This document shows, piece after piece, positions 19,937-29,600 of a DNA stretch of 64,000 nt. The notes below the pieces were generated by a model. The model saw only the letters and a list, made by a program, of their open reading frames with translations, was not told the origin of the DNA and did no database searches. The number at the start of each line of letters is the position of its first letter. Positions within the stretch are counted from its first letter, which is position 1. A program made the translations under genes and the position numbers. This DNA is from Pseudomonas rubra (GTDB lineage: Bacteria > Pseudomonadota > Gammaproteobacteria > Pseudomonadales > Pseudomonadaceae): NCBI RefSeq assembly GCF_028656935.1, contig NZ_JAMDGZ010000034.1, positions 29,729 to 93,728 of the forward strand, read 5' to 3'.

Positions 19937-20329
19937 TCATGCTGAAACGGTTTCCGGCATTTGCTTGTCGGGGCCTTCGGGAACGCCGGCCCCCGCGCCC
20001 AGCCGGCGGATCGTCGACTTGGGCAGCGTTGGCGCATCGACCAGGATCGCATCTGCGAGCAGGATGCCCCGCGCCCGCAACGCGACCACCAGGGTGGAAA
20101 GGCAACCCTTGTGCCTGAGCACCTGGATCCACAGCTCTGCCCGATCGATACCCAGTTCGGTCGAACTGGTGTCCAGGTCGTCAGCGCTCAGATTCAGCTT
20201 TTCACGTCCCACACGAATTTGCGTCAGCGCTTCGACAGCTTGCGGGTAGGTATCAGGGTCGCGAAGGATGCGTTCGACATCTTGGTCATTGAACGTCAGT
20301 TCAGGTAGAGCTTCATCCGGGACAGGCAT
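19937..20329 (-). CDS. Small helical protein of unknown function, possible adapter
   Basis: This is 130 aa from the ATG at 20329, which has GGAGG about 10 nt upstream. A longer reading from 20455 is possible but has no ribosome-binding site. The protein is acidic at the N-terminus and predicted mostly helical. Its middle part, containing LWIQVLRHKGCLSTLVVALR, resembles small death-fold-like effector-associated adapters seen in bacterial conflict systems. That similarity is weak and rests on hydrophobic spacing only. It lies 60 bp upstream of the 3612-aa gene in the same direction and probably belongs to the same transcript. Confidence 0.6.
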   Translation of the reverse strand: MPVPDEALPELTFNDQDVERILRDPDTYPQAVEALTQIRVGREKLNLSADDLDTSSTELGIDRAELWIQVLRHKGCLSTLVVALRARGILLADAILVDAPTLPKSTIRRLGAGAGVPEGPDKQMPETVSA

Positions 20330-21003
20330 TTCACGCCGAGCCTCCAGCACGCACAGTAGCAATCCAGCCAGAACGCAACGCGAACATCGGCGCGACCCGG
20401 ACCTGGTGTTTCTCGGCTCCTTCCCTACTGCGGCAACGCTAGCGACGAGCGACAACCGAGGGCACTGCGGATGAGGTTACTAAGCAATAGCACAATGCAA
20501 CTGCAGGCGCGAAAAATATTGCCTTCAGCTTGCAATCCGTGAGCAACGGCAGTTCGTTCAGCCCTCCCCAAACAACTGAAGAGCAAAAAACACTGACAGG
20601 AATTATTTTGCAAGGGTACTTTCTCGAGCTCAATATTTGAAAAATGAATATAATAATCAGTGATATGGACGCTTTGGTGCCGAAGTTTCCAGCTCGAAAA
20701 ACGACGCGACGCCACGCCAGTGCTGAAAGATTGCTCAACCCGCTTTGCAACACCGAATCGCACTCGCCAAGGCGGCGATTCGCCAGGACCTGCGGCACGT
20801 ACACCGACAAAAACCGCGACCCTGCGACGCTTGTCTTTGGGAGACTGGGCAATGGCCAGAAATGCGATTTGATCCGGCGGAACGCGCATGTTGCGTTCTC
20901 CTTAGCAGCTCGAAAGGAAGGTCGATTGATACAACCAAGCGATTACCGGACTAAGTTCTTTGGCAGCACATCGCGCGCGACCACGATGACAAGGATCTAT
21001 TGT
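20330..21003. other. Gene-poor stretch with a possible dispersed Pseudomonas element
   Basis: No convincing gene lies between the 130-aa gene and the membrane-protein gene. About 20660-20880 translates on the minus strand with the segment FGVAKRVEQSFSTG and on the plus strand with RLSLGDWAMARNAI. I recall both as parts of short hypothetical proteins annotated many times in pseudomonads. This suggests a dispersed non-coding repeat rather than a gene. The flanking bases are noticeably AT-richer than the rest of the window. Confidence 0.3.
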
Positions 21004-21714
21004 TCAAATTGCAACAACGAAATCTACGATAGCGCGCTCAGCAAAGCGGCCTACATAAATCTCACGTTCAAACGGCAACAACGGGTCATTAGGGTTCGCC
21101 TGTCTAATGCTCCCGCTCGCCACAATGCGATAAATTTTGCTGGTTTCCAGAGTGCTACCACCGGAAGACGGCAAACGCATCGGGTCAGCAAAAAACACAT
21201 TCTTCAAACGCGACCACAGATGAGGAGTCCCGCCGATAACACCAGTAATCGGCGGACTCATATGAGGTGGAGGAACGGCTATTTCCTCAAGATGAATCCT
21301 CACATCCCCCACGGCCTGATTTCGAATGATCCTGATCGAAACCCATGCACTGCCACTTGCAGGTTTCGGCTTGTCTTGTACAGCCTCAACTGGCGGTCGT
21401 AATCCTAATGTCTTGAGAAGCTGATAGATGGCCGAACTTCCCCCTGCCAGGACACAAGCAGAGAGAAACCTGGATAACGACCCAGCGTTACTTTGACCGC
21501 CGGCCATTGAGACGATTTTGTTAAATATGTCGTAATCAAACTGTCTGACGACGGCATAGCCGACTGCAATCATGATGAGTGTCTTTACGGCGCGCTTATT
21601 GAAAAACTCCAGGTACAGACGCCATTGAAACAACGTGCTGAGGGCCGACTCCAGGACAGCGGCAACCACAAAGGCGCCCACCAGCAACGGAATCAAAACA
21701 TTGAGATCAGTCAT
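21004..21714 (-). CDS. Membrane protein with three N-terminal helices, unknown
   Basis: This is 236 aa starting MTDLN at 21714, with GGAGAG 5-8 nt upstream. A TTG at 21750 would add 12 residues and is less likely. Hydrophobic segments near residues 5-25, 42-56 and 84-105 look like transmembrane helices. The C-terminal half (110-236) is soluble and strand-rich. I do not recognise the family. It is the second gene of the minus-strand cluster, 57 bp after the 251-aa gene, and could anchor the large soluble partners at the inner membrane, which is an inference from context only. Base composition is AT-richer than the conserved parts of the window. Confidence 0.65.
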   Translation of the reverse strand: MTDLNVLIPLLVGAFVVAAVLESALSTLFQWRLYLEFFNKRAVKTLIMIAVGYAVVRQFDYDIFNKIVSMAGGQSNAGSLSRFLSACVLAGGSSAIYQLLKTLGLRPPVEAVQDKPKPASGSAWVSIRIIRNQAVGDVRIHLEEIAVPPPHMSPPITGVIGGTPHLWSRLKNVFFADPMRLPSSGGSTLETSKIYRIVASGSIRQANPNDPLLPFEREIYVGRFAERAIVDFVVAI

Positions 21715-21771
21715 CAGTTCTCTCCATCGAAAAGAGATCCGCTCACACAAACTTCAGCCTTGATCTTTGAT

Positions 21772-22527
21772 TCAGGATACGGGTAACGGGATCGTATCTA
21801 CTCTGCACCCCTGCCCCGCAAAACCCGCATTCAATAACTGGAGGAGAAAGCGTCTCGCCTCAAAGGCCGAGGCTCGGTATTTGCGATAGGAATCAGCATT
21901 GACTAACACCGGGTCAAAGAGTGTCTTCATTTTCTCCAACTCGCCGACCGCGGCTTCAAGATCGGATTTGGCTTGTGCCACAGTGGAGGCAGTGCTAGAC
22001 AGGGTTCGGGCAGCTCTTACTGCTGCACTCATCGCACGCGCTGCAGACTGGGCCGGCGTCTTTGGAGCAACTGCGCCAATGACCCCCTTGAACAACGCTA
22101 CGCGCCCTTTCCCAAACGCAACAACCGCTTCAGCCTTTTCCTGCGGCGTCCTTGCGTCATACAACTGGATCCCGAATTCCGCAGTTTCGTAAAGTATTTT
22201 CACTCCATACGCAGAGCCGATACAGACCGGATTACGTGTGAGGACGCAAGTCTCGACAGTAAGGTCGACGGTGACGCCAATCGCCTCAAGAGCCAACTTC
22301 TTGTTGCCCTTGGCTACAGCCTCCGACGCCTTGCTCACAGCAATTTGGCGACGGTCCAAAGCAGCTATGATCGTGATGACTTCTGAATCGAGTTCGGTCT
22401 GGAGCATCGACGCACTTCTAGACGCTTCCTTGGCCAGAGCAGCATCGAACTGCCCAAGCGCCAAGCAGTCTGCCACGCTATATCCAGCAATTTGCGCATC
22501 AATCAAAGAGGTGCATTGATAGGGCAT
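21772..22527 (-). CDS. Unknown 251-aa protein, first gene of the giant-protein cluster
   Basis: The ATG at 22527 is preceded by GAGGA at 6-7 nt. The protein is alanine-rich and mostly helical, with a likely coiled-coil-prone stretch near residues 165-200 (VAQAKSDLEAAVGELEKMK). Two cysteines in the first 25 residues and more near 92-102 and the C-terminus could form disulfides. There is no signal peptide. It is the most upstream gene of the cluster, so the promoter of the whole set should lie between 22528 and about 22660. No family assignment. Confidence 0.6.
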   Translation of the reverse strand: MPYQCTSLIDAQIAGYSVADCLALGQFDAALAKEASRSASMLQTELDSEVITIIAALDRRQIAVSKASEAVAKGNKKLALEAIGVTVDLTVETCVLTRNPVCIGSAYGVKILYETAEFGIQLYDARTPQEKAEAVVAFGKGRVALFKGVIGAVAPKTPAQSAARAMSAAVRAARTLSSTASTVAQAKSDLEAAVGELEKMKTLFDPVLVNADSYRKYRASAFEARRFLLQLLNAGFAGQGCRVDTIPLPVS

Positions 22528-22826
22528 GGTGTGTCCTCAGAAATAATGCCGCGTCTTCCTGTCCCTATCGTTCCTGGCGACGCCCGCCGCGAACGTTATC
22601 TTCGAAGGTTTAGGGGGTTGACCTACAAACTGTAGCTACTACCCGCCAAATTGCTCTGGATTTTTCATGGCACTATGCCTTTTTCCTTTTAGTATTCGTG
22701 TAGACGACTTATCCCTCGCTGACAGTGCCCAGAAGGGCTTGATGGCTCCTGCCACAGCAGCCGATTGGCAAACGCCGTCCTTCATCGCGGAAAATGACTT
22801 CATGAGCATGCGTTCAGGAAAACTTT
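22528..22826. other. Upstream region of the giant-protein cluster
   Basis: No gene is supported here. On the minus strand this is the leader and promoter region of the cluster. A small dyad, CTACA-GTT-TGTAG, lies around 22625-22640. No clear -35/-10 pair could be chosen. Confidence 0.3.
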
Positions 22827-22943
22827 ATGACCGAGTACTGCGATCTTGTGATGAAGGGAGGGATCACCAACTGAGTTGTGTACCCCACTCAGCCAGTAGC
22901 CGCGTCGAGTCAGACCCTGATTACGCATCATCCCGCAGGGTGA
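22827..22943 (+). pseudogene. Patatin-like phospholipase N-terminal fragment
   Basis: From ATG 22827 the frame reads MTEYCDLVMKGGITN, then TGA at 22872-22874, then VVYPTQPVA, and ends at 22941-22943. YCDLVMKGGIT(S/N)GVVYP is the start of a family of large patatin-like phospholipases. The glycine codon after Asn is replaced by a stop, and the GxSxG catalytic region is missing altogether. Only the first roughly 30 codons of a normally much longer gene remain. Patatins are common type VI effectors, so this remnant and the PAAR remnant on the other side of the giant genes may share an origin. Confidence 0.55.
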
Positions 22944-23125
22944 ACGTGGGGGCACACTGAGAACCACCAAACGCCATACTTGAACTCAGGCTGACTCTCC
23001 ATTCGAGTTGGGTGCCCTCCCAGCAGCCATCTCAGCTAAGTTGGCAGGCGAATAGATCCTGCCAGGATTTTTCGCCTCATTTTTCCAAAAATTATTTCTG
23101 GCGGTACTCCAGCACTCCCACCCCC

Positions 23126-23254
23126 ATGGATCAATCCAGCCGGCACCAGATGCACCGCGAAATCATGCGCTGTCGCCCCGATATCCATGCGACCGTGCAC
23201 CTGCATCCCGATGATGTCATTGCATTTTCTCCGTCATGCAATGGCGGCAGATGA
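23126..23254 (+). pseudogene. Possible class II aldolase fragment
   Basis: A short frame contains MHREIMRCRPDIHATVHLHP, which matches the pattern of class II aldolase/adducin proteins, where the histidine pair in HxH binds the metal. The frame ends after 42 codons with no trace of the remaining fold. An adjacent frame (23236-23475) carries further open sequence that I could not relate to it. This is treated as a remnant with low confidence. The wider stretch 22944-23622 otherwise holds only the promoter and leader of the porin gene. Confidence 0.3.
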
Positions 23255-23622
23255 GGTACGTGTCGAACGACACCGCGCTCGTCATGGGCAAGCTGCCATG
23301 CATTCTTGGCGAGGGCGTGAATGTCGAGCTCGACGTCAGCGCAATCGGTCCATGCAAATGGACTCGCTATCAGACGCGCCCTGCCCTGTTTCCGGCCATC
23401 ACGGCGTGGATTAATCGTGATGTAAGCAGTGATCAAAATCTCGCAGAAAGTTCCCCTCGCCCTATTCGACTTTGACAGTACACATCAACTTTAGTCATGA
23501 GCATACACGCTACTCATGAACCGACTTATCAAGAATTTACGGCGCAAAAACGCAAACAGACAGCAACTTTATACGCGAATCAATACCCTTTCGGCACGTC
23601 TTCGGAGTATCGAGAGAGCTGT

Positions 23623-24867
23623 ATGTTCCTGTACGTCAATACCTTCATTCGCCCTGCCAAACCCACCTCGTTCGCTCATGCCAGCAAGGCCAGGTCCCTT
23701 GCCTTCCTGCCTGTCCACGCAAGCCTCGCGACGTTGTTGTTGGTAGGGCCGGCACTCGCTGCACCACTGCCGTCCCCCGTCGTCGCCAACACCTTGCCAG
23801 CCAACCCCAACCCTTTTGCCGTGGATACGGGACTTCTGGGCAAAGTCTACGTCAGCGGCCAATTGACCGGACTCGGCCTCTGGCAGAACCACGTGGTCGA
23901 CACCCCCGGCAATGGCAATGAAAACGTCCGTGCCGACCTCAGCAATGCGCAGGTCGAGATCCAGACCACCGACGGGCCGTTGCAGTTTTACATACAGGCT
24001 GGTAGCTACTCGCTGCCCTCACTAGGCAGCGCCTACATGAAGTCGAGCAAGGCCGCCGATGAACTCTACGGCAACCTGCCCGTGGGCTACCTAAAGGCCC
24101 CGATCGGCGAGCACTTATCCATCATTGCCGGCTCCCTGCCGACACTGGTCGGCGCGGAGTCTACTTTCACCTTCCAGAACATCAACATCCAACGTGGACT
24201 GCTGTGGAACCAGGAACCCGCGATCAGCCGCGGGGTGCAGCTGAACTTCGCGGGTGATCGGCTCAGCGCCAGCTTGTCGGTGAACGATGGCTTCTACTCA
24301 GGGAAGTACAACTGGGTCAGCACCAGCCTTGCCTACGGATTTGATGCCAGCAACACCATCGCGTTCATTGGCGCAGGCAACTTCTCGAGCAACTCGAAGT
24401 CCACCACCGCAACGCCCATGGTGCAGAACAACAGCCAGATCTACAACCTGATCTACACCCACTCCAAGGGTGACTTCACCCTCAGTCCCTATCTGCAATA
24501 CACCCGAGTCGACAAGGACGCCGCCAGCGGTATCGGCGCCGCAGCCGAGAGCTACGGCGCGGCGGTACTGGGCAAGTACAACTTTGATAACCACTGGGCT
24601 CTGGGTGTGCGTGCCGAGTACATCGACAGCCAAGGTGGAAGCTGTAGCCTGGACGACGATTGTGCATCGACCAACTTGCTCTATGGCCCAGGATCCGGCG
24701 CATGGTCGTTTACCGCCACGCCCACCTACCGAGATGGACCCTTCTTCGTCCGTGGCGAGCTGGCCTACGTCAGGGCATTGGGCGCCGACGAGAGTTCAGC
24801 CTTCGGCGGTGCAGGTGAGGAGCATGACCAAGTGCGCATGCTCGCCGAAACCGGCCTGATGTTCTGA
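23623..24867 (+). CDS. Outer-membrane beta-barrel porin (BBP2/OmpL-like)
   Basis: This is 414 aa from ATG 23623, with GAGAGAG about 5 nt upstream. The open frame extends upstream to 23497 but that part is not protein-like. An N-terminal signal sequence ends in an ALAAPLPSP-type segment near residue 47. The mature part is a run of amphipathic strands with VYVSGQLTGLGL, LPVGYLKAPIGEHLSI and AISRGVQLNFAGDRL, features of the beta-barrel porin-2 family. It should form a solute channel. It lies 93 bp upstream of a glutamine-synthetase-family ligase on the same strand, so it probably imports an amine or amino-acid-like substrate for that enzyme. Confidence 0.75.
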   Translation: MFLYVNTFIRPAKPTSFAHASKARSLAFLPVHASLATLLLVGPALAAPLPSPVVANTLPANPNPFAVDTGLLGKVYVSGQLTGLGLWQNHVVDTPGNGNENVRADLSNAQVEIQTTDGPLQFYIQAGSYSLPSLGSAYMKSSKAADELYGNLPVGYLKAPIGEHLSIIAGSLPTLVGAESTFTFQNINIQRGLLWNQEPAISRGVQLNFAGDRLSASLSVNDGFYSGKYNWVSTSLAYGFDASNTIAFIGAGNFSSNSKSTTATPMVQNNSQIYNLIYTHSKGDFTLSPYLQYTRVDKDAASGIGAAAESYGAAVLGKYNFDNHWALGVRAEYIDSQGGSCSLDDDCASTNLLYGPGSGAWSFTATPTYRDGPFFVRGELAYVRALGADESSAFGGAGEEHDQVRMLAETGLMF

Positions 24868-24868
24868 A

Positions 24869-24883
24869 CCGCAGGCCCTGCGG
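24869..24883 (+). other. Stem-loop directly after the porin stop codon
   Basis: CCGCAG-GCC-CTGCGG forms a perfect 6-bp stem with a 3-nt loop just after the TGA. A second short stem (GGCCC with GGGCC) follows near 24897-24920. No U-tract follows either, so they are more likely mRNA-stabilising or partly attenuating structures between the porin and ligase genes than a full terminator. Confidence 0.4.
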
Positions 24884-24960
24884 CAACGTGCTGACTGGCC
24901 CGTTCCCGCGGGGCCTGGCTGGCGCTTCAAGGATAGAACGATGAAACTTGCGAGGCCTCT

Positions 24961-26319
24961 ATGAACACCCCCGCCGATCAACTGAAAAAACAGCTCAAGC
25001 AACAAGGCATCACCGAAGTCGAATGCATGATCAGCGACTTTTGCGGCATTGCCCGCGGCAAGATTGCCGCTACCGGGAAGTTCCTCGAAGAAGGCGGCAT
25101 GCGCCTGCCGGAAAGCGTCCTGCTGCAAACCGTGACCGGCGATTACGTCGACGACCAGGTATTCCATGCCCTGCTCGACGAGGCAGGCGCCGACATGTTC
25201 TGCCGGCCTGCCCCACACGCCGTATTCGTCTTGCCCTGGCTGGCGGAACCCACCGCCATGGTCATCCACGATTCCCTCGACAAGTTCGGCAAGCCTATCG
25301 AATTGTCACCGCGCAACGCGCTCAAGCGGGTGCTCGATCTCTATGCCGATAACGGTTGGAGGCCGGTGGTGGCGCCGGAGCTTGAGTTCTATCTGACCAG
25401 ACGCAGCCATGACCCAGACCTGCCACTGGAGGCACCCAACGGCCGCTCCGGCCGTCCGGAACGGGGGCGGCAGAGCTTCTCTATCGATGCCACCCACGAG
25501 TTCGCTGCACTGTTCGAGGACCTCTACCAGTGGTGCGACGTACAGCAACTGGACCTGGACACCCTGAGCCACGAAAGCGGCCCCGCGCAGATGGAAGTCA
25601 ACTTTCGTCATGGCGACGCATTGCGCCTGGCCGATCAGCTCATTGTGTTCAAGCGCACCCTGCATGAAGCGGCGCTCAAGCATGGGGTCAGCGCGACCTT
25701 CATGGCCAAGCCCATCGCCTTCCAGCCCGGAAGCGCGATGCACATCCACCAGAGCGTGCAAAACGTGGCCACCGGCAAGAACCTGTTCGCCACCGACGAC
25801 GGCGCCATGAGCAAACAGTTCCTGCACTACATCGGCGGTCTGCAGCGCTATATCCCACAAATGCTGCCCCTGTTCGCCCCCAACGTGAACTCTTTCCGCC
25901 GTTTCCTGCCGGACAACTGCGCACCGGTGAACGTCGCCTGGGGTCATGAGAACCGTACCGTTGGCCTGCGTGTGCCGACTGCGCCAGCAGCGGGCCTGCG
26001 CGTGGAAAACCGCCTGCCCGGCGCCGATGCCAATCCGTATCTCGCCATGGCCGCGACCCTGCTGTGCGGTTATCTCGGCATACTCGAAGAGCTCAGCCCT
26101 TGCGACCCACTGCAGGGGCGAGCCTACGACCACTGCGGTCTGCTACTGCCAAATACGCTGGAGGATGCGCTGAGCCGGATGGAGGAATGCGATGTGCTCA
26201 AGCAGTATCTGGGCTGCCGGTTCGTGCAAGGCTATGTCGCCGTAAAACGCACCGAGCATGGGAACTACAGCCAAGTAATCAGCTCATGGGAGCGCGAATA
26301 CCTGCAGTCAAACGTCTGA
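24961..26319 (+). CDS. Glutamine synthetase family ligase (gamma-glutamylpolyamine synthetase-like)
   Basis: This is 452 aa. It has the class signatures of ATP-dependent glutamate-amine ligases: the acid cluster HESGPAQMEVNF (near 200), GSAMHIHQS (near 260), NSFRRFLPDN (near 310) and RVENRLPGADANPYLA (near 345). Length and motifs match the PuuA/SpuI/PauA group, which couples glutamate to putrescine or other amines, rather than the 468-aa nitrogen-assimilating GlnA. The start ATG follows GAGG. The substrate cannot be read from the sequence. The upstream porin suggests uptake and gamma-glutamylation of an external amine. Confidence 0.8.
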   Translation: MNTPADQLKKQLKQQGITEVECMISDFCGIARGKIAATGKFLEEGGMRLPESVLLQTVTGDYVDDQVFHALLDEAGADMFCRPAPHAVFVLPWLAEPTAMVIHDSLDKFGKPIELSPRNALKRVLDLYADNGWRPVVAPELEFYLTRRSHDPDLPLEAPNGRSGRPERGRQSFSIDATHEFAALFEDLYQWCDVQQLDLDTLSHESGPAQMEVNFRHGDALRLADQLIVFKRTLHEAALKHGVSATFMAKPIAFQPGSAMHIHQSVQNVATGKNLFATDDGAMSKQFLHYIGGLQRYIPQMLPLFAPNVNSFRRFLPDNCAPVNVAWGHENRTVGLRVPTAPAAGLRVENRLPGADANPYLAMAATLLCGYLGILEELSPCDPLQGRAYDHCGLLLPNTLEDALSRMEECDVLKQYLGCRFVQGYVAVKRTEHGNYSQVISSWEREYLQSNV

Positions 26320-26691
26320 GCGCAGTGCCACGACTCGAGGCAAGTGACCTTTATGGGATCTTTATTCCTGATGCTGAGTGTAGGTCGGGAGCCGAAAGGT
26401 TTGGATAACGGTGCCAGTATCGGCTCAAGCCGTAACGCCAGGTAAAAACACAGAGAAAGGGTACGTGGGGTAATTTGAGGGGTGTATCCTGAACGTTTTG
26501 CTACGAAGCCACTGAGCCAAAGCCCTATCAAAATGTTTTTTGGCGAGCCTGACAGGCTCTAGCTTGGCATAACGCTGTGAAAATTTCTGAACAGCCTGGG
26601 CTGGGGAAACGCTTGAGGCTGCACCCACGCACGCTGGAGGCCATGCCCAAAAGCTATCCGCAGCACAATACACGCTCCAACGAGGTCCAGG
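26320..26691. other. 372-bp intergenic region with no supported gene
   Basis: This lies between the ligase and helicase genes. Reading frames exist on both strands but none has a good start with a ribosome-binding site. The helicase start uses GAGG 6 nt before ATG 26692. No terminator with a U-tract was found after the ligase gene. Confidence 0.4.
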
Positions 26692-29600
26692 ATGTCCCGC
26701 CACCCGCTTAGCCCCGATTCTCTGCCCAACAACTGCAAGGCCGTGCTCTATGCACTGGTAACGGCGTTCCCTGGCAAAGGTAAAACCTCGCTGCTCAAAC
26801 TGCTGCGGACCATGGGTATCTGTGACCCGGGCGGCAAACTGCTTGACGTCACTACGTTGCCCGGGCTGCTGCAACTGCTACAGGACCAAGGCTGGGTCGA
26901 CGTGGAGCAGCGTAACGAAGGGCAGTATTTCGTTGTGGCTGCGCAGCGGCGTAACAGTGTGCTGCTGAGCCTGCTGGGCGCCGCCGACGGTTCCCTCCGG
27001 CTATACCAGATCAACGCGAGCTTGCCTGCACTTGTGCAATGGCAAGTGCCTGGAAAACCCCGAGTACTGCAAGAACTCTGGCTGAGCCTGCTGAGTGCTG
27101 ACTGCCAGCTATTGCAGCAGTCGCTGCACCTGGCGGAAAGGTTACTTCCCGTAAGTCAATGGCCTGACCAGCACCCTATGCAACTGTTGCAGTCCGATCC
27201 GACCGGACTGGAGGTATTCGGCCAGCTAGACGAGACGGTGCGTGGGCTGCTGCTCGAGGATCACCTTCGCTTGAACAACAGCCTGCTGGGGCCGGTAGGT
27301 GGCAGCTATGCATTGGCCCAGCACGAGATGATGCTCAGGCCGTCCCCCGCGCTGGGCTTGCAATTGATGCAGCAGGCACTCTGGCGAGGCGACTGGAAAG
27401 CGCTGCAGCACTACGGCGGGCAGGACTTCCCGCTGACATTCCAGAGCCTGCAGTCAATGCTGCACGGCAAGGCCAGCGAGACCCTGCAACTGTTGAGGTC
27501 TTGGCTCACCGATCAGCGCAGGCTGACCAAAAAGCGCAAAATCGACCTGCCACCGCTGCTCAATGCACTGTATTGCCTTGCGCTTATCGCTGAAAACGAC
27601 AGCCAGCACCACGCCGCGCTCAAGCAGGCACTGGTGCTGGGCGAAAAGCAAAACTACGGCAGGGCCTATTCAGTGCTCTCTCAGCTGTTCGAGCAACTGC
27701 AAGGCAATACGCCAGAGTTGTCGTACTTGCGGCCTGTCGCGCTCAATGGTCTGGATGGTCTACTGCTCGCCCTCGCACTCTACTGGCTGGATGCCCCCCT
27801 CGCGCGCGAACAGGATTGGCGCAAGACGCTGGAAGATTACCGGGGTGAGCTCGATCAACAGGGCTACACCTGGCTGGCGGCAGAGTTCGACGCCTTGATC
27901 GCGGTGCAATTTGGCGTGCCACGCAAGCTTCACGATCTGCATCACGACACAGGCCTTAAACCACTGGCCACGCTGCATCAGCGCCAGGAAGCCTGGCAGC
28001 ATGCACTCAGCGCACTGAGTCAGCTCAAACCGGCCAGTGCGCCGACTAGCCCGGCTGACAAGAAGACCACCCGCCTGGCGTGGATGTTGAATTTGCACAG
28101 CTACTCCAACCAGCTTGAGCCGCGCGAGCAGAAGCTTGGCGCCAAGGGGCAATGGAGCAAAGGCCGCTCCGTGGCGCTTAAACGCCTGAGGGACGAAGGT
28201 GGCAGCCTGGACTTTCTCTGCGAGCAAGACCGCCAGGCAATCAGCGTGATCCAGGCCCAGTCGTTCTATTCCCAGGTCGAGTACGCGTTACCTCTCGGCG
28301 TGGCCCTACCCAGGTTGGTAGGCCATCCGGCGCTGTTTTGGCACGACGCCCCGGACGTGCGTGTCGAGCTTCAGGCAGGCCACGCCAGCCTGCACCTTCA
28401 GGCTCAGGACGGACAGATTCATCTGCGCCTCGAGCCGCTGGGCATCGTCACCGCTGACACCTACTACCTGCACCAGCAAACGCCGACCCGCCTGCAGGTC
28501 TATTCGGTCAACAGCGACCTGCGCCAGATCGCCAAGATCATCGGCGACGGCCTGCGCGTACCGCAATCGGGCAAGGCGCAACTGATCGACGCCGTCAGTG
28601 CTATCGCCCCACTGCTGCCCATCCATTCGGACCTGCCCGAACTTGCGGTGGACCTCGAACACGAACACGCCGATACGCGCCTGTACGCACATTTGCTGCC
28701 CCTTGCCGAGGGTTTGCGCCTGCAACTGCTGGTGCGCCCTTTGGCCGAGAGCAGTTGGTTTCGCCCGGGCCAAGGCGCGCAAAACGTACTCGGCGAGCGC
28801 GACGGCAAGCCATTGCAGGTGTGCCGCGACCTGGCGGGTGAACGCCAGACGCTGCAACAGGTGCTGCATGCCTGCCCCGGCCTGGCCAACGCCAACAGCG
28901 ATGGCCAGGAATGGCAACTGGACCAGCCTCAGGATGCATTGCAGGTACTGGGCGAGCTCCATGCATTGGACGGCAACCAGGTGCACTGCGTCTGGCCAGA
29001 AGGCGAACGCATGCGCATCAAAGGCCGCCTGAAGCTGAACGAGCTCAAGCTGGGCTTGCGCAAACAGGGCGAATGGTTCGTCCTGCAAGGCGAGATCGCA
29101 TTCGATGACGGCAAGGTGCTGCAACTGCGCCAACTGCTGGAGCTGCTCAAGGCCAGCCCCGGACGTTTCCTCAAGCTCGACGAGCGCGACTGGCTGGCGC
29201 TTGACGAGACGTTGCGCAAGCGCCTGGATGAACTGACGCACCTGGCTGATCGGGTCACCGACCAAGGCCTTCGCCTCAGCCCGTTGACTGCACCGTTGCT
29301 AGCCGGCTTGGCCGCAGAGGTGGGCGAGTTCAATGCCGATAAAAGCTGGCAGGCGCACCTGGAAAAACTGCAGTCGCTGCGAGATTACCAACCTCAACTA
29401 CCGCGCACCCTGCTGGCCGATTTACGCGCTTACCAGCACGAGGGTTTCATGTGGTTGGCACGCCTGGCTGAGTGGGGCGTCGGTGCCTGCCTGGCCGACG
29501 ACATGGGCCTGGGCAAGACCATACAGATCCTGGCTATTCTGCTGCAGCGGGCCGCCAACGGGCCTCAATTGGTTGTGGCCCCGACGTCGGTAACCCTCAA

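Noticed and set aside
20644..21402. Plus-strand frame of 252 codons
   Set aside because: It covers the repeat-like stretch and the antisense of the membrane-protein gene, has an unbalanced composition and no family motif.
23236..23475. Plus-strand frame of 79 codons after the aldolase-like fragment
   Set aside because: It could not be aligned to the rest of the aldolase fold and has no ribosome-binding site.
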